Source: Bacillota bacterium (GTDB taxonomy: Bacteria > Bacillota > Clostridia > Lachnospirales > Lachnospiraceae). Taken from it: a DNA stretch of 64,000 nucleotides. A program made the position numbers and the translations under genes. Below, one piece after another: positions 55,467 through 64,000 of the stretch. The notes beneath the pieces are model-generated. The model ran no database searches. It was not told the DNA's origin and saw nothing but the letters and a program-made list of their open reading frames with translations. The stretch lies in contig JAEYOQ010000032.1 in the NCBI GenBank assembly GCA_023411555.1, forward strand, positions 62,001 through 126,000. The letters are read 5' to 3'. Positions within the stretch are counted from its first letter, which is position 1. Each line of letters opens with the position of its first letter.

Positions 55467-56981
55467 ATGCAAGTCGAAAGAACGCCGATTAGCAATTCGA
55501 TGATTTCAATTCGAGGCATATGTAAATGTTTTTCTTCGAATACAGTGTTAAAAGGAATCGACCTTGATGTCAATGCCGGTGAAGTTGTTGCTTTAATCGG
55601 TGGTAATGGCGCTGGTAAAAGTACCTTAATGAAAATTATCATGGGTGTATATCAACAGGATTCTGGAGAGGTGTACTTGAATGGAGAGAAAGTTAATCTG
55701 AGTAAACCCTCTATCGCACTTGCCCACGGAATTTACTTAGTTCCTCAGGAACCGATGCTTTTTCCGAATATGACAGTAGAAGAAAATATTACAATGGGTT
55801 TCTCTGAAAAGAAGAGCGAATTGCATACCAGATTAGTGCAGATGATAGACCAATTAGGTTGGAATATTAAATTAGAAAGAAAAGCGAATACATTATCGAT
55901 CGCTGAGCAACAGTTGGTTGAAATTCTGAAAGGACTTCTTAGGAATGCAAAAATCCTTATTTTGGACGAGCCAACCTCCTCATTAACCTTTAATGAAATA
56001 AAATCTTTATTTACTTTGATAGAAGATTTAAAGAAAAAGGGTATCTGTATCTTTTATATCACCCATCGATTATCAGAGGTATTTGAAATAGCAACTCATG
56101 TAGCTATCATGAGAGATGGAATGATAACTCTGAAAGGATCAGTACAAAACTTTACAAAGGATGATTTAATAAAGGCATTACTTCCTCCAGAGACTAATTT
56201 GAAGACCACAGAGAGATCAGCCGAATTGAATTATTCCAAGCTGACACCGATGCTAGAAGTAAAGGGCTTTAGTGGATACGGATTTCGTGATATTAACCTG
56301 GAGGTTTACCCGGGAGAAATCCTTGGTGTAGCAGGAGTAGTTGGAGCAGGCAGAACGGAATTTGCTACTACAATCTTCGGAATGGATGAGGTAAAGGCAG
56401 GTCAGGTAATCTTAGACGGTGAGGATGTTACCGGTCTTTCTACAATAGAAATCTTGGATAAAGGTATTAACTATGTACCGGAAGACAGATATCTGAATGG
56501 TATCTTCAAAATTGGCGATGTGTGTTCCAATTTATCCTCGGCATTTTTAAGAAACAGCAGTAAATTCTTCTTAAATACGAAGGCAGAAGAAAAGCTATCG
56601 GATGACTATATTAGGGATTTTAGAATAAAGGTTACAGGACAGGATCAGATTATGGGATCTCTTTCCGGTGGTAATCAACAAAAGGTAGTTATCGCTAGAG
56701 TGCTATCAACAAATCCTAAGGTTGTTATCTTAGATGAACCAACAAGAGGTATTGATGCCGGTGCAAGAGGTGATGTATACACGATTATCCATCAATTAAA
56801 GAAGCAAGGTGTCGCTGTATTATTAATCTCATCTGATTTTGAAGAAATTGTTGAATTAAGTGATCGTGCAGCTATTATGTATCAAGGGCGCATTAATCAC
56901 AGATTCTCCAGAGATGAAATCAACCTGGATAATCTAACGGCGGCAGCTTTTGGTGTATATGAGGAGGAAAAAGTGCTATGA
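55467..56981 (+). CDS. lsrA: AI-2 ABC importer ATPase LsrA
   Basis: A 504-residue double ABC ATPase. Domain 1 has GGNGAGKSTLMKI, signature LSIAEQQLVEI and LDEPTSSLTFNE. Domain 2 has a degenerate Walker A (GVVGAGRTEFA), signature LSGGNQQKVVIARV and LDEPTRGIDAG. This is the standard pattern of sugar-type importer ATPases such as LsrA, RbsA and MglA; the neighbours decide the name. AAAGGGGGATTAAA precedes the ATG. It overlaps lsrC by four bases (ATGA). Confidence 0.94.
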   Translation: MQVERTPISNSMISIRGICKCFSSNTVLKGIDLDVNAGEVVALIGGNGAGKSTLMKIIMGVYQQDSGEVYLNGEKVNLSKPSIALAHGIYLVPQEPMLFPNMTVEENITMGFSEKKSELHTRLVQMIDQLGWNIKLERKANTLSIAEQQLVEILKGLLRNAKILILDEPTSSLTFNEIKSLFTLIEDLKKKGICIFYITHRLSEVFEIATHVAIMRDGMITLKGSVQNFTKDDLIKALLPPETNLKTTERSAELNYSKLTPMLEVKGFSGYGFRDINLEVYPGEILGVAGVVGAGRTEFATTIFGMDEVKAGQVILDGEDVTGLSTIEILDKGINYVPEDRYLNGIFKIGDVCSNLSSAFLRNSSKFFLNTKAEEKLSDDYIRDFRIKVTGQDQIMGSLSGGNQQKVVIARVLSTNPKVVILDEPTRGIDAGARGDVYTIIHQLKKQGVAVLLISSDFEEIVELSDRAAIMYQGRINHRFSRDEINLDNLTAAAFGVYEEEKVL

Positions 56982-57997
56982 AAGTGCTGAAAAGGATATT
57001 AGGGTCAAGAGAGATTTCTTCCTTAACATTTTTAATTGTAATGTTTTTAGGTGTAGGAGCGGTTAATCCTTCTTTTCTCCAAACAAAAAATTTACTACTA
57101 ACCTTTAATGGTAGTGTGGTTTATATCCTTCTGGCGATCGGTATTGCATTTGTTATATTAGCAGGTGAAATTGATGTATCGATCGGAGCCACACTGGGAT
57201 TGTCGGCGGCAGTGTCTGCTACCCTGTTAAGGGATGGCAGTTCATGGGTAACGGCGATCGCAGCAGCTATATTAGTAGGAATTATAGTAGGACTGATCAA
57301 CGGTTTTGGTGTTACTGCACTGAAGATCCCTTCTATTATTATGACCTTAGGTGTGAATGGTATCGTAAGAGGAGCAATTTACGTGTATACCAATGGTAAA
57401 TGGGTAGAAAATGTACCCTTTGAGTTTAAATCCTTAGCTCAGAGTACCTTATTTAATACTGTGACCTATTTCTTGGCGTTAGCAATAGTACTGATGCTGG
57501 TTGTACATTTCTTTTTAACTAGAACAAAAAAGGGTCGCTATTTTGCGGCAGTTGGTGATAATGTCTCAGGTGCAAACCTAGTAGGTATTCCGGTAGACAT
57601 TACGAAGATAGTCAGCTACATAATCTGTGGTGTGTTTGCATCCATAGGAGGTGTAATGTATGTGGCTCGAGTTGGATTTGTTACTCCGACAGCAGGAAAT
57701 GGTTATGAAATGAAAGCAATCGCAGCTTGTGTGCTTGGTGGTATTAGCTTGACAGGTGGTGTCGGCACAGTACTGGGAGCTGCAACCGGAGCGATCATCA
57801 TGTCATCCATTAGTAGAGTGCTTGTATTCTTAAAGTTCTCGTCGGAATTCGATAATACAATTACTGGTATTATGCTTATTATCATCGTTGTTGTAGATGC
57901 CTTATTCCAAAAGCGTATGGAGGAAAAGGCGAGACGAGCCAGATTATCAGCAAGAACGTTATCGGATGTAGGAGGTAGTTGCAATGTGCAAAAATAA
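56978..57997 (+). CDS. lsrC: AI-2 importer permease LsrC
   Basis: A 339-residue permease with about ten membrane segments of the ribose/AI-2 family. AGEIDVSIGATLGLSAA and GGISLTGGVGTVLGA are the typical motifs. It overlaps the ATPase gene by four bases and the next permease by 14, so it is translationally coupled to both. Confidence 0.92.
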   Translation: MKVLKRILGSREISSLTFLIVMFLGVGAVNPSFLQTKNLLLTFNGSVVYILLAIGIAFVILAGEIDVSIGATLGLSAAVSATLLRDGSSWVTAIAAAILVGIIVGLINGFGVTALKIPSIIMTLGVNGIVRGAIYVYTNGKWVENVPFEFKSLAQSTLFNTVTYFLALAIVLMLVVHFFLTRTKKGRYFAAVGDNVSGANLVGIPVDITKIVSYIICGVFASIGGVMYVARVGFVTPTAGNGYEMKAIAACVLGGISLTGGVGTVLGAATGAIIMSSISRVLVFLKFSSEFDNTITGIMLIIIVVVDALFQKRMEEKARRARLSARTLSDVGGSCNVQK

Positions 57998-58988
57998 GAT
58001 GAAACAAAAATTATTGCGTTGGGAAAACTCTCTGATCCTTTTACTTGTTGCAGAGATTATCGTTTTCGGATTGTTGAATCCCAAATTCCTACAAGCGAAG
58101 GTTTTGCTTGGAAGTATTAATGATTTTATTCCGATCTGTATCATTTCCGTATTTGTAACCTTTGTGTTAATCACGGGAGGTATGGACATACAGGCAGGCT
58201 CCATCGTTGGTTTGAGCTCGATATCTCTTGGAGTTCTATGGCAGGATGCCGGTTTGAATATATGGGTAGCGGCCCTTGTAGCTATACTCATTGGTGCTTT
58301 TTGTGGAGCAATCAGTGGTTTTCTGGTAGCCTTTACCGGTGTACAGCCAATGGTTGTAACCCTTGGTGGACAGTTTCTATATTCCGGACTTGCATTGTCG
58401 GTTGTTAATTTATCATCCTCCAGCGCCTTTGAAGGAATTAGTAAGTTCCCCAGTTCTTTCATTCAGCTGGGAACTGGAAAAGTATTCGGGATACCGAATC
58501 AGGTACTTATATTTGTAGGATTGATTATCATAGGCTATATTCTTCTGCATAGGACGAAATATGGTAGATATATATTCCTCTGCGGAATCAATAAGAATGC
58601 AGCAAAATATTCTGGTATAAAGACAAAGTGGATTGTGACTAGCACCTATGTTCTGTCAGGAATGAGCGCATCCATAGCAGGAATCCTATTAACCAGTTAT
58701 CTGGGCTCCGCAAGAGCAGATTTAGGAAAGGAATTAACCCTTCCGATCATCACAGCGGTTGTGTTAGGAGGTACATCTAATCTTGGAGGAAAAGGAGGTG
58801 TAATAGGTACAGCCTTAGCAGCAGTAGTCATTGGTATTATGAGATTTGGATTAGTAATGGCTGGATTATCCACCCAATACCTTGATATCCCAATCGGTAT
58901 TCTGTTAGTAGCAACCGTTGCAGCAAGAATGTTATCGGATAATTCGAAATTTAAGAAAAGTTTTACTAAGCTGTTTAAGAGGGCGTAA
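57984..58988 (+). CDS. lsrD: AI-2 importer permease LsrD
   Basis: A 334-residue permease paralogous to LsrC. ITGGMDIQAGSIVGLSS and GGTSNLGGKGGVIGTALAA are the hallmark motifs. The ATG at 57984 follows GTAGGAGGTAGTTGCA, inside the end of lsrC. With LsrC it forms the heterodimeric channel. Confidence 0.92.
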   Translation: MCKNKMKQKLLRWENSLILLLVAEIIVFGLLNPKFLQAKVLLGSINDFIPICIISVFVTFVLITGGMDIQAGSIVGLSSISLGVLWQDAGLNIWVAALVAILIGAFCGAISGFLVAFTGVQPMVVTLGGQFLYSGLALSVVNLSSSSAFEGISKFPSSFIQLGTGKVFGIPNQVLIFVGLIIIGYILLHRTKYGRYIFLCGINKNAAKYSGIKTKWIVTSTYVLSGMSASIAGILLTSYLGSARADLGKELTLPIITAVVLGGTSNLGGKGGVIGTALAAVVIGIMRFGLVMAGLSTQYLDIPIGILLVATVAARMLSDNSKFKKSFTKLFKRA

Positions 58989-59060
58989 TTGCCCAGTCCC
59001 ATTGGTTATTATAATTTTATAATAATAAACCCTATATAATGAATAAGAGGAGAAGAGCGT

Positions 59061-60185
59061 ATGAAAAAGAAATTCTTAAGCATTTTATTATGTGCAACAA
59101 TCGCAGGTTCCTTATTAACCGGATGTGGTCAGAAGGAAAGCAATAGTACTGACACTAATGATACACCCAAGGCTACACAGGGTACAGAGCAGCAAGCTGG
59201 TAATAAAGATGATGAAATCGTTGTTACCTTTATTCCTAAGTTATCAGGAAATGCATTCTTTGAATCTGCAAATGCAGGTGCGCAGGAGCATGCAGCTAAG
59301 GTAGGCGGATATAAGGTTAATTATGATGGTAATCCAGAGGCTTCTGTTGCTAACCAGGTTGCAATTATCAATAACGCAATTGCACAGGGTGCAGACGCAA
59401 TCGCAGTATCTTCCGTTGATGCAACTGGTCTTGATGCAGCAATGAAAAAAGCAATGGAAGAGGGACTCGCAGTTGTAACTTGGGACTCCGATGTATCCAA
59501 TGATGCACGTTCCTTAATGGTATCCCAGGGAACACCGGAACAGCTCGGTCAGATGTTAGTTGATATGGCTGCAGAGGGTATGGAAGATCCCTATGCTGAT
59601 GATGTAACTTATGTATGGCATTATTCACAGGCAACCGTTGCTGACCAGAACTCCTGGCAGGTAGCTGGTGAGGCTTATATTAAAGAAAAATATCCCAACT
59701 GGACTAATGTAGCTCCTGACAACTTCTATAGTGAGCAGGATGCAGAAAAGGCAATTAGCGTTGGTGAGTCTATTTTAACAACTTATCCTGATATTACAGC
59801 TATTATCTGTAATGACTCTACAGCATTACCTGGACAGGCTCAGGCAGCTCAGAATCTTGGTTTAACCTCTAAGGATGTTGTGATTACTGGTTTTGCAGCT
59901 CCTAACTCCATGAAGGATTACTGCCGTGCAGGAATCGTAGAGAGATGGGGACTTTGGGATTGTAAGGTACAAGGAGCTATGGGTGCTTACTTAGGCTACT
60001 GGTTAGCTGCTGGTAATACCTTCAAGGTTGGCGACAAGATTGATATCCCGGAGATTGGTACAGTAGAGGTACAGCCTAATACCGTATTAGATCCCAATGC
60101 ATATACCGCAGATGATTCAGGTGTTGTAATTCTTCCTGAGAGAACCGTATTTGATATCAACAATATGGATAACTATGATTTCTAA
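59061..60185 (+). CDS. lsrB: AI-2-binding lipoprotein LsrB
   Basis: A 374-residue extracellular receptor. The signal peptide ends at the lipobox LTGC (Cys22). Residues matching the AI-2 pocket of enterobacterial LsrB are visible: Lys60 in FIPKLSGN, Asp142 and Asp144 in VTWDSDVSND, Asp195-Gln196 in TVADQNSW, and a proline in FAAPNSMKD. This supports AI-2 over ribose, whose receptors lack this set. It delivers AI-2 to LsrCD and could also serve a chemoreceptor. GAGGAGAAGAGCGT precedes the ATG. Confidence 0.93.
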   Translation: MKKKFLSILLCATIAGSLLTGCGQKESNSTDTNDTPKATQGTEQQAGNKDDEIVVTFIPKLSGNAFFESANAGAQEHAAKVGGYKVNYDGNPEASVANQVAIINNAIAQGADAIAVSSVDATGLDAAMKKAMEEGLAVVTWDSDVSNDARSLMVSQGTPEQLGQMLVDMAAEGMEDPYADDVTYVWHYSQATVADQNSWQVAGEAYIKEKYPNWTNVAPDNFYSEQDAEKAISVGESILTTYPDITAIICNDSTALPGQAQAAQNLGLTSKDVVITGFAAPNSMKDYCRAGIVERWGLWDCKVQGAMGAYLGYWLAAGNTFKVGDKIDIPEIGTVEVQPNTVLDPNAYTADDSGVVILPERTVFDINNMDNYDF

Positions 60186-60200
60186 TTAAAATTTTTACTG

Positions 60201-60249
60201 GATAGATCCTTAAGTTGGATAGATAAGATGTCCAGCTTAAGGATATATC
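60201..60249 (+). other. Intercistronic stem-loop between lsrB and lsrF
   Basis: An imperfect 19-bp stem (60201-60219 with 60231-60249) around an 11-nt loop, in the 127-bp gap after lsrB. It is not followed by a T tract, so it may protect the 3' end of the lsrB message or reduce read-through, a common feature after binding-protein genes. Confidence 0.65.
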
Positions 60250-60312
60250 TTATTACTTGTGTTAGTTCCAATTTTAACTAATATATATTTTAAAGCCAAA
60301 GGAGGATAAAAA

Positions 60313-61194
60313 ATGGCAGATACAGATGGAATGAAGGTAGCTAAGGATTATCATGTGAATACACCATTTGCTAAGCAGGGTGGATATCATGTAAAGGGAA
60401 TGTCTGATGTAGATTGGGGTATGAAAACCCGTTTATCAAGCATATTTAGCCCCGAGAGTGGACGTACCGTTATGTTAGCCTTTGACCATGGCTATTTTAT
60501 GGGTTCAACTGCAGGACTTGAGAGACTTGACATCGTTATTCCTCCGGTTCTTGATCATGTGGATGTGTTGATGGGTACTCGTGGTGCTCTTCGTACTTGT
60601 ATTTCACCAAGTACGGGCAAGGCCGTGGCACTTCGTGTAAGTTGCGGATCATCCGTTATAAAGGATGATTTAAGTCATGAGATCATCGGAGTTGATATTG
60701 AGGATGCTATTCGTATGAATGCTGCATGTATGGCTGTTCAGACCTTTATCGGTGCGGATGGTGAAACATCAAGCTTAGAGAATCTATGTAAGACTGTGGA
60801 TGCTGGTAACCGTTATGGAATTCCTACCATGGGTGTTGTGGCTGTTGGTAAGCAAATGGAGAGAACCAGTCGTTTCTTTAAATTAGCGACTCGTATACTT
60901 CCTGAGTTAGGAGCTCATATCGTAAAGACATATTACTGTGAAGATTTTGAAGAGATTACTTCGGCATGCCCTGTACCGATTGTTGTTGCAGGCGGTAAGA
61001 AGCTTCCGGAAGATGAAGCTTTGGAGATGTGCTATCGTGCAATTGCCGAGGGTGCTGCAGGTATCGATATGGGAAGGAATATATTCCAGAGCTTAGATCC
61101 CGTAGCAATGGCTCAAGCGGTTAAGATGGTTGTTCATCAAAATGCTACCAGCAAAGAGGCTTACGAATTCTTCTTAGATACAAAGAGAAGCTAA
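60313..61194 (+). CDS. lsrF: LsrF: phospho-AI-2 thiolase-like enzyme
   Basis: A 293-residue class I aldolase-fold enzyme. In E. coli, LsrF transfers an acetyl group from the LsrG product of phospho-AI-2 to CoA. Visible are SGRTVMLAFDHGYFMG, PTMGVVAVGKQM and Lys205 in AHIVKTYYCED, in the place of E. coli Lys203, then VVAGGKKLPEDEAL and GIDMGRNIFQS. AAAGGAGGATAAAAA precedes the ATG. It is the last enzyme gene of the operon; no lsrG follows. Confidence 0.94.
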   Translation: MADTDGMKVAKDYHVNTPFAKQGGYHVKGMSDVDWGMKTRLSSIFSPESGRTVMLAFDHGYFMGSTAGLERLDIVIPPVLDHVDVLMGTRGALRTCISPSTGKAVALRVSCGSSVIKDDLSHEIIGVDIEDAIRMNAACMAVQTFIGADGETSSLENLCKTVDAGNRYGIPTMGVVAVGKQMERTSRFFKLATRILPELGAHIVKTYYCEDFEEITSACPVPIVVAGGKKLPEDEALEMCYRAIAEGAAGIDMGRNIFQSLDPVAMAQAVKMVVHQNATSKEAYEFFLDTKRS

Positions 61195-61259
61195 GCTACA
61201 ATTCTACTCATATACATGTCATAATTAATGTTAAGTAGGGTCTGATTGAAGAGAAAGAG

Positions 61260-61357
61260 GAGAAGAAGGGGTTCTTCATACACTATAGCTAAGGAATGAG
61301 GCAGGAGCCGCATATCCTAGTCTTGGTGTATAGAGATCTCGATTCTTCTCTTTTTTT
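61260..61357 (+). terminator. Long terminator hairpin after lsrF
   Basis: GAGAAGAA (61260-61267) pairs with TTCTTCTC (61343-61350), with further pairing of ATACAC (61278-61283) with GTGTAT, and is followed by TTTTTTT. It separates lsrF from the chemoreceptor gene. Its extended arms make it longer than most terminators, so read-through control is possible. Confidence 0.75.
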
Positions 61358-61401
61358 ATTAATCTGTGAATGCATCGTTCTATTATAAAAGGAGGCTATT
61401 A

Positions 61402-63387
61402 ATGAGGAGTATAAAGACAAAATTAGTTTTGTGGTTTTCTTTATTAATTTTGACAACATCAGCAGTTATAGGTGGAGTGTCGATTAAGATAACAACAAAA
61501 CAGTTTAACGATGAGGCGAAGAAAACAATTGTTTCCTTGACACAGGAGGCTGCAGAAATAACAGCCAGTAGAATGATGGTCCATACGCAATCTTTAGAAG
61601 CAATAGCATCCTTAGAGGTTATAGAGGGTATGATATGGAAGGAGCAAAAGCCGGTAATTCGAGGCCAGATGGATCACCTGGATTTTCTGGATCTAGGTGT
61701 CATGGATATGAATGGTAATGTGAATTATGTCAGTGGTACTTCGAGTCAAATCGGTTCTACTGACCCTGTCCTAAAGGTATTAGACGGGAAACTGATTACC
61801 AATTTTATGGTTGACTTTAAGACGAATACGATCATCATCGTATTTGCTACGCCGATTATGCAAGAGGGTAAGGTAGTCGGTGCTTTGTTAGGGCGAAGTG
61901 ATGGTAATACCCTCAGTAATATTACAGATGATATCAGCTATGGAGAAAATGGCTATGCCTACATGATTAATGGAGAGGGTACCGTAATAGCCCATCCCGA
62001 TCGGGAACTGGTTTTACAGCAGTATAATTTTATCGAAGCGGCCAAAGACGATGAGGCACTTAAGCCGATGGCGGATATCACTGAACAGATGATCCTAAAT
62101 AAGGCTGGAGAAACGAACCTTAATCAGCGGGGGGAAGAAGCTATTTGTGGCTTTGCTCCAGTTCCGGATACGGATTGGATATTAGTATTAAGAGCAGATC
62201 AGGAGGAGGTCTTAAGCAGTCTCCCGATCATCCTTCGTTCCATTGTTATCGTAACGATACTTGCACTGACCATTAGTATAGTGATAACTTACTTCATCGG
62301 TAATTCTCTCATCACTCCCTTAATCGAAGGTATCAAACATCTAAATGGAATTGCTAATTTTGATATCAGTCATGACGTGAGTCCTAAGTATCTCGAGATG
62401 AAGGATGAAATTGGTGTATTTGGTAAATCGGTGGATAGTATTACAAAGAATTTTCGTGAGATGTTGCATGAACTAAAGTCGGTATCGGAGAAGATAGGGG
62501 AATTCTCGAGTGGTGTTTCGACAGCTTCTCAAGCCTCCTCCGTACATATTAATGAGGTCACAAAGGTCATTGAAGAAATTGCCAACGGTGCATATGAGCA
62601 ATCTAAGAATACAGACGATAGTTCTCAAAAAGCCGACTTACTTGGTGCGAACATAGACGATAATCTGAATAAAACGATTACCTTATATGATAATGCAACT
62701 ATTGCAACATCTGTTGTAGAGCAAGGGATGGAGGAAATCTCACATTTAATATTAATTACTGGGGAGTGTAACAACGAGACAAAAGAGATCAATCGTGTAA
62801 TCAGGCTGACGGAGAACAGTGCAGTAAAGATTAGAGAAGCTAGTGACTTTATAACCTCCCTGGCGGAGCAATCGAACCTATTAGCCTTGAATGCCGCAAT
62901 TGAGGCTGCAAGAGCAGGAGAGGCAGGAAAGGGCTTTGCCGTTGTAGCAAGTGAAATGCAAAAGCTGGCACAACAATCCGCAGATCATTCAAAGTCAATT
63001 AATGATATTGTAAAGGAACTATATCTTAATGCTCATGATGCGGTAAGAGCGGTTGATAAGATATCTGCTATTATCCATGAGCAAAACAAGAGCGTACTTC
63101 AAAGTAATGATGAATTTCTGAAGATTGAAGAGGCTGTAAATGTGGCAATTGAAATGGCAAACCATCTTAAGACTTCCGGAGAACGTATGGGTGTCATGAA
63201 GAATGAAATCTTAGATTCCATGATGAATCTATCGGCGATCGCAGAAGAAAATTCTGCATCTACCGAAGAGGTCCTTTCGTCCATGGAAGAACAGGCAGCT
63301 AGTATCAATCAATTGGCTGAGACAAGTGAAGTATTAGCCGGACTTTCCAGGAACCTTCAGGAGATGATCGGAAAATTTACTTATTAA
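61402..63387 (+). CDS. Methyl-accepting chemotaxis protein with dCache sensor
   Basis: A 661-residue chemoreceptor. A membrane segment (about 7-28), a large extracellular dCache-like domain (about 29-275; GENGYAYMINGEGTVIAHPD, DTDWILVLRADQEEV), a second membrane segment (about 280-302), HAMP, and a cytoplasmic signalling domain with EQSNLLALNAAIEAARAGEA and GKGFAVVASEMQKLAQQS. The start at 61402 follows AAAGGAGGCTATTA. It lies behind the lsr operon after a terminator, so AI-2 or a related ligand is a possible signal, unproven. No other chemotaxis genes are in the window. Confidence 0.94.
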   Translation: MRSIKTKLVLWFSLLILTTSAVIGGVSIKITTKQFNDEAKKTIVSLTQEAAEITASRMMVHTQSLEAIASLEVIEGMIWKEQKPVIRGQMDHLDFLDLGVMDMNGNVNYVSGTSSQIGSTDPVLKVLDGKLITNFMVDFKTNTIIIVFATPIMQEGKVVGALLGRSDGNTLSNITDDISYGENGYAYMINGEGTVIAHPDRELVLQQYNFIEAAKDDEALKPMADITEQMILNKAGETNLNQRGEEAICGFAPVPDTDWILVLRADQEEVLSSLPIILRSIVIVTILALTISIVITYFIGNSLITPLIEGIKHLNGIANFDISHDVSPKYLEMKDEIGVFGKSVDSITKNFREMLHELKSVSEKIGEFSSGVSTASQASSVHINEVTKVIEEIANGAYEQSKNTDDSSQKADLLGANIDDNLNKTITLYDNATIATSVVEQGMEEISHLILITGECNNETKEINRVIRLTENSAVKIREASDFITSLAEQSNLLALNAAIEAARAGEAGKGFAVVASEMQKLAQQSADHSKSINDIVKELYLNAHDAVRAVDKISAIIHEQNKSVLQSNDEFLKIEEAVNVAIEMANHLKTSGERMGVMKNEILDSMMNLSAIAEENSASTEEVLSSMEEQAASINQLAETSEVLAGLSRNLQEMIGKFTY

Positions 63388-63470
63388 TACGATATTCACG
63401 GCTAATCCGTAACTTCCTGTAGAAGGCACATATAATATAACTAGAATAATATGTGAATCAGAGGATGATT

Positions 63471-64000
63471 ATGGAGCAATCTAGTTCTGCCCCACTGGGT
63501 ATGATATTTCTTAGTGATAATGTATTACATGTCAACAGCGCTATAATTGATGAAGTTGTTGCCGATACCGCGAGAACAGGCTATATGATAATTTCTTTTG
63601 CGGCAAGTGATGAGAATAGTGTAATTTACAGAGAAGAAATCAGACTTAATGTTGGGGATGACACCATTATCATAGATGAGAATGGGGTATTACTTGATAT
63701 GTATGATTTGGATGAGGGGATGCAAATTGACGCAGATTTTTCTTCTGCCATGACAAGAAGTATTCCTCCTCAAGCAAGTGCCTTCCGGATTGTTGTATTG
63801 GATGAGGAAGTCTCTGAGGAGATAACAGTAGATCGTGTCGTGAGTGTGGATACAAATAATAACTTTCTCCTCACCGGAAGTCCCTATGACATGTATGATC
63901 AGATGATTTTTACCATCTCAGACGAAACAGTGATTCTAAACCAGGATAATAATCCGATTTCCTTAGGAGATATTCAGCCGGGACAATTGGTACGGGTGGA
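63471..64000 (+). CDS. Unknown protein, N-terminal part (runs off the window)
   Basis: An open frame from the ATG at 63471 continues to the window end for about 176 residues with no stop. It is acidic and rich in beta-type residues, with repeated DEV/DEN turns such as VVADTARTGYMIISF and LVRV at the end, and has no signal peptide or membrane segment in the visible part. AGAGG lies six bases upstream; an ATG at 63465 is in frame. I do not recognise the family. It may follow the chemoreceptor in one transcript. Confidence 0.65.
   Translation, partial: MEQSSSAPLGMIFLSDNVLHVNSAIIDEVVADTARTGYMIISFAASDENSVIYREEIRLNVGDDTIIIDENGVLLDMYDLDEGMQIDADFSSAMTRSIPPQASAFRIVVLDEEVSEEITVDRVVSVDTNNNFLLTGSPYDMYDQMIFTISDETVILNQDNNPISLGDIQPGQLVRV

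Noticed and set aside
59061..60185. Ribose-binding protein
   Set aside because: Lys60, Asp142, Asp195-Gln196 and the LsrF/LsrK neighbours fit LsrB.
61195..61401. Possible cyclic-di-GMP riboswitch before the chemoreceptor gene
   Set aside because: The conserved bases of class I and II riboswitches are not visible; the sequence is better explained as the lsrF terminator.
1..64000. tRNA, rRNA or transposase genes
   Set aside because: I looked through the gaps and saw no tRNA-like cloverleaf sequence, rRNA segment or DDE-type protein; a dedicated scan could still reveal a small RNA.

Overview
The window reads as chromosome of a low-GC, endospore-forming anaerobic Firmicute, most likely class Clostridia and probably Lachnospiraceae. 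This is inferred from the AT-rich sequence, strong AGGAGG ribosome sites, spore-type proteins (SpoIID-like, LysM-GH18), YesMN/LplB/YtcP-type sugar uptake, PocR and SorC regulators, and Clostridia-type glycan catabolic genes. I see no rRNA, tRNA, CRISPR array, prophage or transposase gene. The gene content is mostly ordinary chromosome, with a few accessory-looking loci.

Layout. 0-9 kb: two small membrane proteins, glycerol kinase, a rhomboid protease, a flavodoxin/SCP2 fusion, a soluble histidine kinase, a HIT protein, a 233-bp hairpin element, MurG with a translationally coupled TSCPD protein, and an apparently self-regulated MarR gene followed by a PNPOx-fold protein. 9-16 kb: a YesM/YesN two-component pair followed by a lipoprotein and two permeases of a carbohydrate ABC importer. 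16-19.3 kb: DUF3237, Nif3-like, esterase and MTA/SAH nucleosidase genes, with a cluster of DNA hairpins in front. 19.5-24.2 kb: the MoxR / DUF58 / transglutaminase triad. 24.2-33 kb, minus strand: SpoIID-like protein, polysaccharide deacetylase, DUF2798 membrane protein, methyltransferase-TPR protein, LysM-GH18 protein, a VanRS-like two-component system and a PocR/AraC regulator. 33-39 kb: nucleotidyltransferase, NahK-like kinase, GalE, HAD and DUF4091, resembling the core of the bifidobacterial lacto-N-biose/N-acetylhexosamine salvage pathway. 39-52 kb: Dps with a PerR-like box, HxlR-like regulator, ABC-F protein, GGDEF-EAL protein, a secreted GH18 chitinase with four Big2 repeats, peptidase T, a lipoprotein, Nudix, Sel1 and MATE proteins and a TIM-barrel isomerase.

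52-63.4 kb is the most coherent system: a complete autoinducer-2 (AI-2) uptake and processing locus. lsrR-lsrK-cupin runs leftward and lsrA-lsrC-lsrD-lsrB-lsrF runs rightward from a shared 423-bp control region holding two near-consensus promoters that share the motif CAATATGT. LsrG is absent. A cupin gene follows lsrK and a methyl-accepting chemotaxis protein follows lsrF after a terminator, so the locus may combine AI-2 import, phosphorylation, degradation and taxis. MtnN at 18.6 kb would supply the LuxS substrate; luxS is not in the window.

Two cell-wall-type proteins (SpoIID-like and LysM-GH18) have substitutions at the position of the family's catalytic glutamate. The other notable items are DNA structures: a MITE-like hairpin, a 22-bp palindrome present twice, two related terminator-like repeats, and a structured leader before the DUF2798 gene.
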